From assembly GCF_000227115.2 (NCBI RefSeq), contig NC_016484.1, forward strand, positions 496,001 through 560,000: a stretch of DNA of 64,000 bases, in the 5' to 3' direction. Every line of letters starts with the position of its first letter. Position 1 is the first letter of the stretch. Of this stretch, positions 61,710 to 64,000 are shown one piece after another. The notes under the pieces were generated by a model. It worked only from the letters and a program-made list of their open reading frames with translations. It was not told the origin of the DNA and ran no database searches. Source of the DNA: Naumovozyma dairenensis CBS 421. Taxonomy: Eukaryota > Ascomycota > Saccharomycetes > Saccharomycetales > Saccharomycetaceae. The translations under genes and the position numbers were made by a program.

Positions 61710-63587
61710 TCAACGATGAGTCGAATGTCTTCTCATTTCCATTTCTTTCGATTCTTCAATGTAATTTTCATTGAAGACGTAGACCTCTTTTGATAAAAGT
61801 AAATAACTGAAAAGACCCAATATGGCAATTATCATTGTAGATAATAGTATTTTCTGGAAATATATTTGATTTTGTAATTCATTTATGATCATTGAATTTG
61901 CCCGTATATATTTTTCATTGCTTAACAATATATCATTTAAAGTAATAGAATGGTTTGTCTTTATTCTATCTAATGATTGAGATAATAACCTGGTTTGCTC
62001 TTCAATATATAATAAAGTTAGTGTAGAATTATCTTCTAAAGCACTTAATCTTTTCACGATATTTTTCAAAAATGAATCTTCAGGTATTGGTATACTGGGA
62101 CATTTATTACTTGAAATACTCTCTTGTATTTTTTCGGTATGATTCTTCAAAAATTTATCAAAACTTTGAATTGCAATTGGAGTTTTAACTTTACACTTAC
62201 CTTGAAGTAAAATATCATCTTTCGTTAAATTCTTTTTAATAGTCGTAGCATTGCTTTTAATTAAATTATCAGTAATTAATTTAGATAAAATTTCTTTATC
62301 TTGAATATTACCACAGGAGTTATTAGCTGATGATAAAAGCAATAAAGCATCTTTATTATCTTTCTGATTATTATTTTGTTGTTGCTCTTGTTGTTCACTT
62401 TTAAATTCATCCATCATAGTTTTCCCATGAACTCTTACTAAGGAGATTGGACAATAAAATTCATTATCATAATAAGATAAAATTTCAATTTTCAAATATC
62501 TCGCCCAAATTTGTGGATTTTCAATTTTAAATCTTTGCAGTTCTCTATTATTAATTGCTTCAAATTTTCCTAAAATCTTCCAACCGCCACCGTCTTTATT
62601 ATTATTCTCTTTCACTGGGAATCTGTCACTCACAGAGACTCTGATTTGTTTAAAAGTTGATGAGAAGAATTCGAAATTAGCAATATCAATCTCTTCCACA
62701 AGGATATCTTCACATAATTCAATAATAATGAATTTTTGCTTCACAGAACATGGGTTCAATAAATAACTATCTTTATTTTCCACTAATATGGACGTACTCC
62801 CCATTGCTTCAGGGTTTGTTTTCACTATAGTTGCTGCACAATCTAATGACGCATAATTATATCTTCTCTTATAAAGAGAATTACTCTTTTGTCCCGTACT
62901 TCCATCATCATCATCTTGTTCTTCTCCTTCAATGTTTGAATCAATTGAATTCAATAAATTGAGACAGGCTTCGTCAATGTCTAATAAATCTACTTCTTCG
63001 TCGTCTGTTTCACAATCATCGTTGTCATCATCATCATTACCGTTCAAGAAGAAACCTAGTTCAATTTCCATTTCATCACCGAGGCTATCCTCACTAGTAT
63101 TGATAATATTTTTTTTCGAAGAGGACGAATATTGTTGTTGTTGATGTCTCTTCCAAGAAGAATGGTGGTCATGTTCATGAAGTTTTGCTTCCTTATATGC
63201 ATCAAAGGATAGGAAAATATCACGTTCTTTTTCTATTGATATATTTGGCTCATTATTATCAGTATACGTGTCTTGTATACTGCCGGATGACGGTCTGGCT
63301 TCACCTGGTTGAGCTCCATCATCTTTTGGTTCCATTGACGTAATATCTGGACGCCGTTGTGAGCTAGCCTTTGACGTGCTACTGTCTGGATAACTCATCG
63401 TTTGCTCATGGATAACGACACCACTATGTCTCGCTGGTCCCAATGTGCTCTCTGAAGAAGAAGATAAAGAAATTGTTGTAGGTTCTATTGTTGATACCTT
63501 GTCTATAGACGGGAAGTGGCTATCACAATTTGTTATTACCAAACCCGACAATACTATGAGTACTGTTTTCATAGAAGATCCCAACAT
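61710..63587 (-). CDS. SLP1: SLP1, SUN-like ER membrane protein
   Basis: This 625-residue protein (S. cerevisiae Slp1 is 587) has a signal peptide (about 1-20) and an acidic Ser-rich lumenal stretch (about 175-235, Asp/Glu runs). A SUN-like domain follows at about 250-390 (CAATIVKTNPEAMGSTSILV, FIIIELCEDILVEEIDIANF, ENPQIWARYLKIEILSYYDN). Near the C-terminus is a transmembrane segment (about 585-607, ILLSTMIIAILGLFSYLLL). In S. cerevisiae Slp1 pairs with Emp65 to guard folding of soluble ER proteins and influences SUN protein localization. SLP1 is YOR154W in S. cerevisiae, so its position next to GUP1 is a rearrangement relative to that genome. A Gln/Asn-rich loop follows the SUN domain. Confidence 0.92.
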   Translation of the reverse strand: MLGSSMKTVLIVLSGLVITNCDSHFPSIDKVSTIEPTTISLSSSSESTLGPARHSGVVIHEQTMSYPDSSTSKASSQRRPDITSMEPKDDGAQPGEARPSSGSIQDTYTDNNEPNISIEKERDIFLSFDAYKEAKLHEHDHHSSWKRHQQQQYSSSSKKNIINTSEDSLGDEMEIELGFFLNGNDDDDNDDCETDDEEVDLLDIDEACLNLLNSIDSNIEGEEQDDDDGSTGQKSNSLYKRRYNYASLDCAATIVKTNPEAMGSTSILVENKDSYLLNPCSVKQKFIIIELCEDILVEEIDIANFEFFSSTFKQIRVSVSDRFPVKENNNKDGGGWKILGKFEAINNRELQRFKIENPQIWARYLKIEILSYYDNEFYCPISLVRVHGKTMMDEFKSEQQEQQQNNNQKDNKDALLLLSSANNSCGNIQDKEILSKLITDNLIKSNATTIKKNLTKDDILLQGKCKVKTPIAIQSFDKFLKNHTEKIQESISSNKCPSIPIPEDSFLKNIVKRLSALEDNSTLTLLYIEEQTRLLSQSLDRIKTNHSITLNDILLSNEKYIRANSMIINELQNQIYFQKILLSTMIIAILGLFSYLLLSKEVYVFNENYIEESKEMEMRRHSTHR

Positions 63588-64000
63588 TTTTCTTCGATTG
63601 TCGTATACAAGTCGAGGATCTCAGTTATGTACACAACCTATTGAGCCCACTCACAGTTCAAGGTAAACAAACAGGTCTACCACTATAGGTTTCATCAACT
63701 CTTGTTTTTTAAAGATTAGCTATCTTAGCTTTAGTGTTTCTACCTACATAAATGTAACAGTTTATTCTACGTATGTGTTAGGAAAGACGGCTAAGAATTC
63801 TATAAAGGAAGTCCCTTACATGAAGCCCAGTCTACGGGCTTCCCTCTGCGGAACCCGTATTGAGCGATACAGGCCAGGTTAAAAGGCATAAAATTAGGGT
63901 ATTTCTTAATAACCCTATATATTAACCCTTGAGGGCTTTGTCCCTGTTCGAACCTCATCGGAAACATTTTTGGTTATTTATTTGTCGCTTTTCACGCCGG
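63588..64000. other. SLP1 upstream region with GC-rich hairpin island
   Basis: The first ~200 bases are ordinary promoter-like sequence. From 63822 on, several hairpins occur: GAAGCCC/GGGCTTC (63822-63842), GTAT/ATAC (63857-63870), TAGGGT/ACCCTA (63895-63917) and AGGG/CCCT (63932-63945). GTTCGAACC (63946-63954) resembles a Pol III B box, and a run of five T follows at 63967-63971. It does not fold as a tRNA. The island may continue past the window edge. Confidence 0.4.

Noticed and set aside
63946..63954. tRNA gene suggested by GTTCGAACC
   Set aside because: The bases flanking the loop do not pair as a T-arm and no cloverleaf can be drawn on either strand.

Overview
The window is nuclear DNA of a budding yeast of the family Saccharomycetaceae. 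It is AT-rich, with densely packed intron-less genes, many Asn/Gln/Ser-rich proteins and standard yeast promoter motifs (PAC, RRPE, Reb1, Cbf1, Gcn4). Almost every long reading frame matches a known Saccharomyces gene. The gene order mixes genes that in S. cerevisiae lie on chromosome II (YBR238C-YBR250W) with their duplicate blocks on chromosomes VII (YGL084-YGL107) and XVI (YPL177-YPL188). Several ancestral neighbours are missing (for example GPX2, SEH1, RPL28, USE1, SRM1, PAN2, CTI6, CBC2). This points to a species that descends from the whole-genome duplication and lost duplicates independently of S. cerevisiae, in the Naumovozyma/Kazachstania/Tetrapisispora range. The species itself cannot be named from the sequence.

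Layout. 1-9 kb: an RMD9-family gene (cut by the window edge), the zinc-cluster factor ERT1, the tRNA-synthetase cofactor ARC1 and the thiamine regulator THI2. 9-18 kb: a VPS73-type sugar-transporter-like gene, an HD-domain nucleotidase, ALG7 (first step of N-glycosylation), the ISWI remodeler ISW1 and DPH7 (diphthamide synthesis). 19-24 kb: the ribosome-assembly genes LSG1 and ENP1, both with PAC/RRPE elements, flanking a broken TIR/PAU-family cell-wall gene. 24-33 kb: the amino-acid genes HIS7 and ARO4, then SPO23 and a CUP9/TOS8 homeodomain gene. 33-41 kb: an unrecognised 332-residue gene, the phosphatase PPQ1, and a divergently transcribed pair of small paralogous genes. 41-53 kb: VPS45, the TORC1 subunit TCO89, the WD40 protein RTT10, mitoribosomal RTC6 and the RNA-binding protein MRN1. 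53-64 kb: a CRP1/MDG1 gene, an alpha-pheromone-precursor-like gene, a candidate structured ncRNA, mitochondrial NADH kinase POS5, the MBOAT protein GUP1 and the SUN-like protein SLP1.

The genes are mostly housekeeping and do not form one pathway. Small functional groups are visible: LSG1 and ENP1 with ARC1 and RTC6 in translation, HIS7 and ARO4 in amino-acid synthesis, and TCO89, ERT1 and THI2 in nutrient signalling. No tRNA, rRNA, transposon, centromere or CRISPR array was found. The most unusual items are the alpha-pheromone precursor, whose only predicted mature peptide has two cysteines and does not look like a normal alpha factor; the head-to-head small-gene pair with a GC-rich shared promoter; a one-base slip that removes the end of the homeodomain gene; the TIR-family pseudogene; and two structured, GC-rich non-coding islands.
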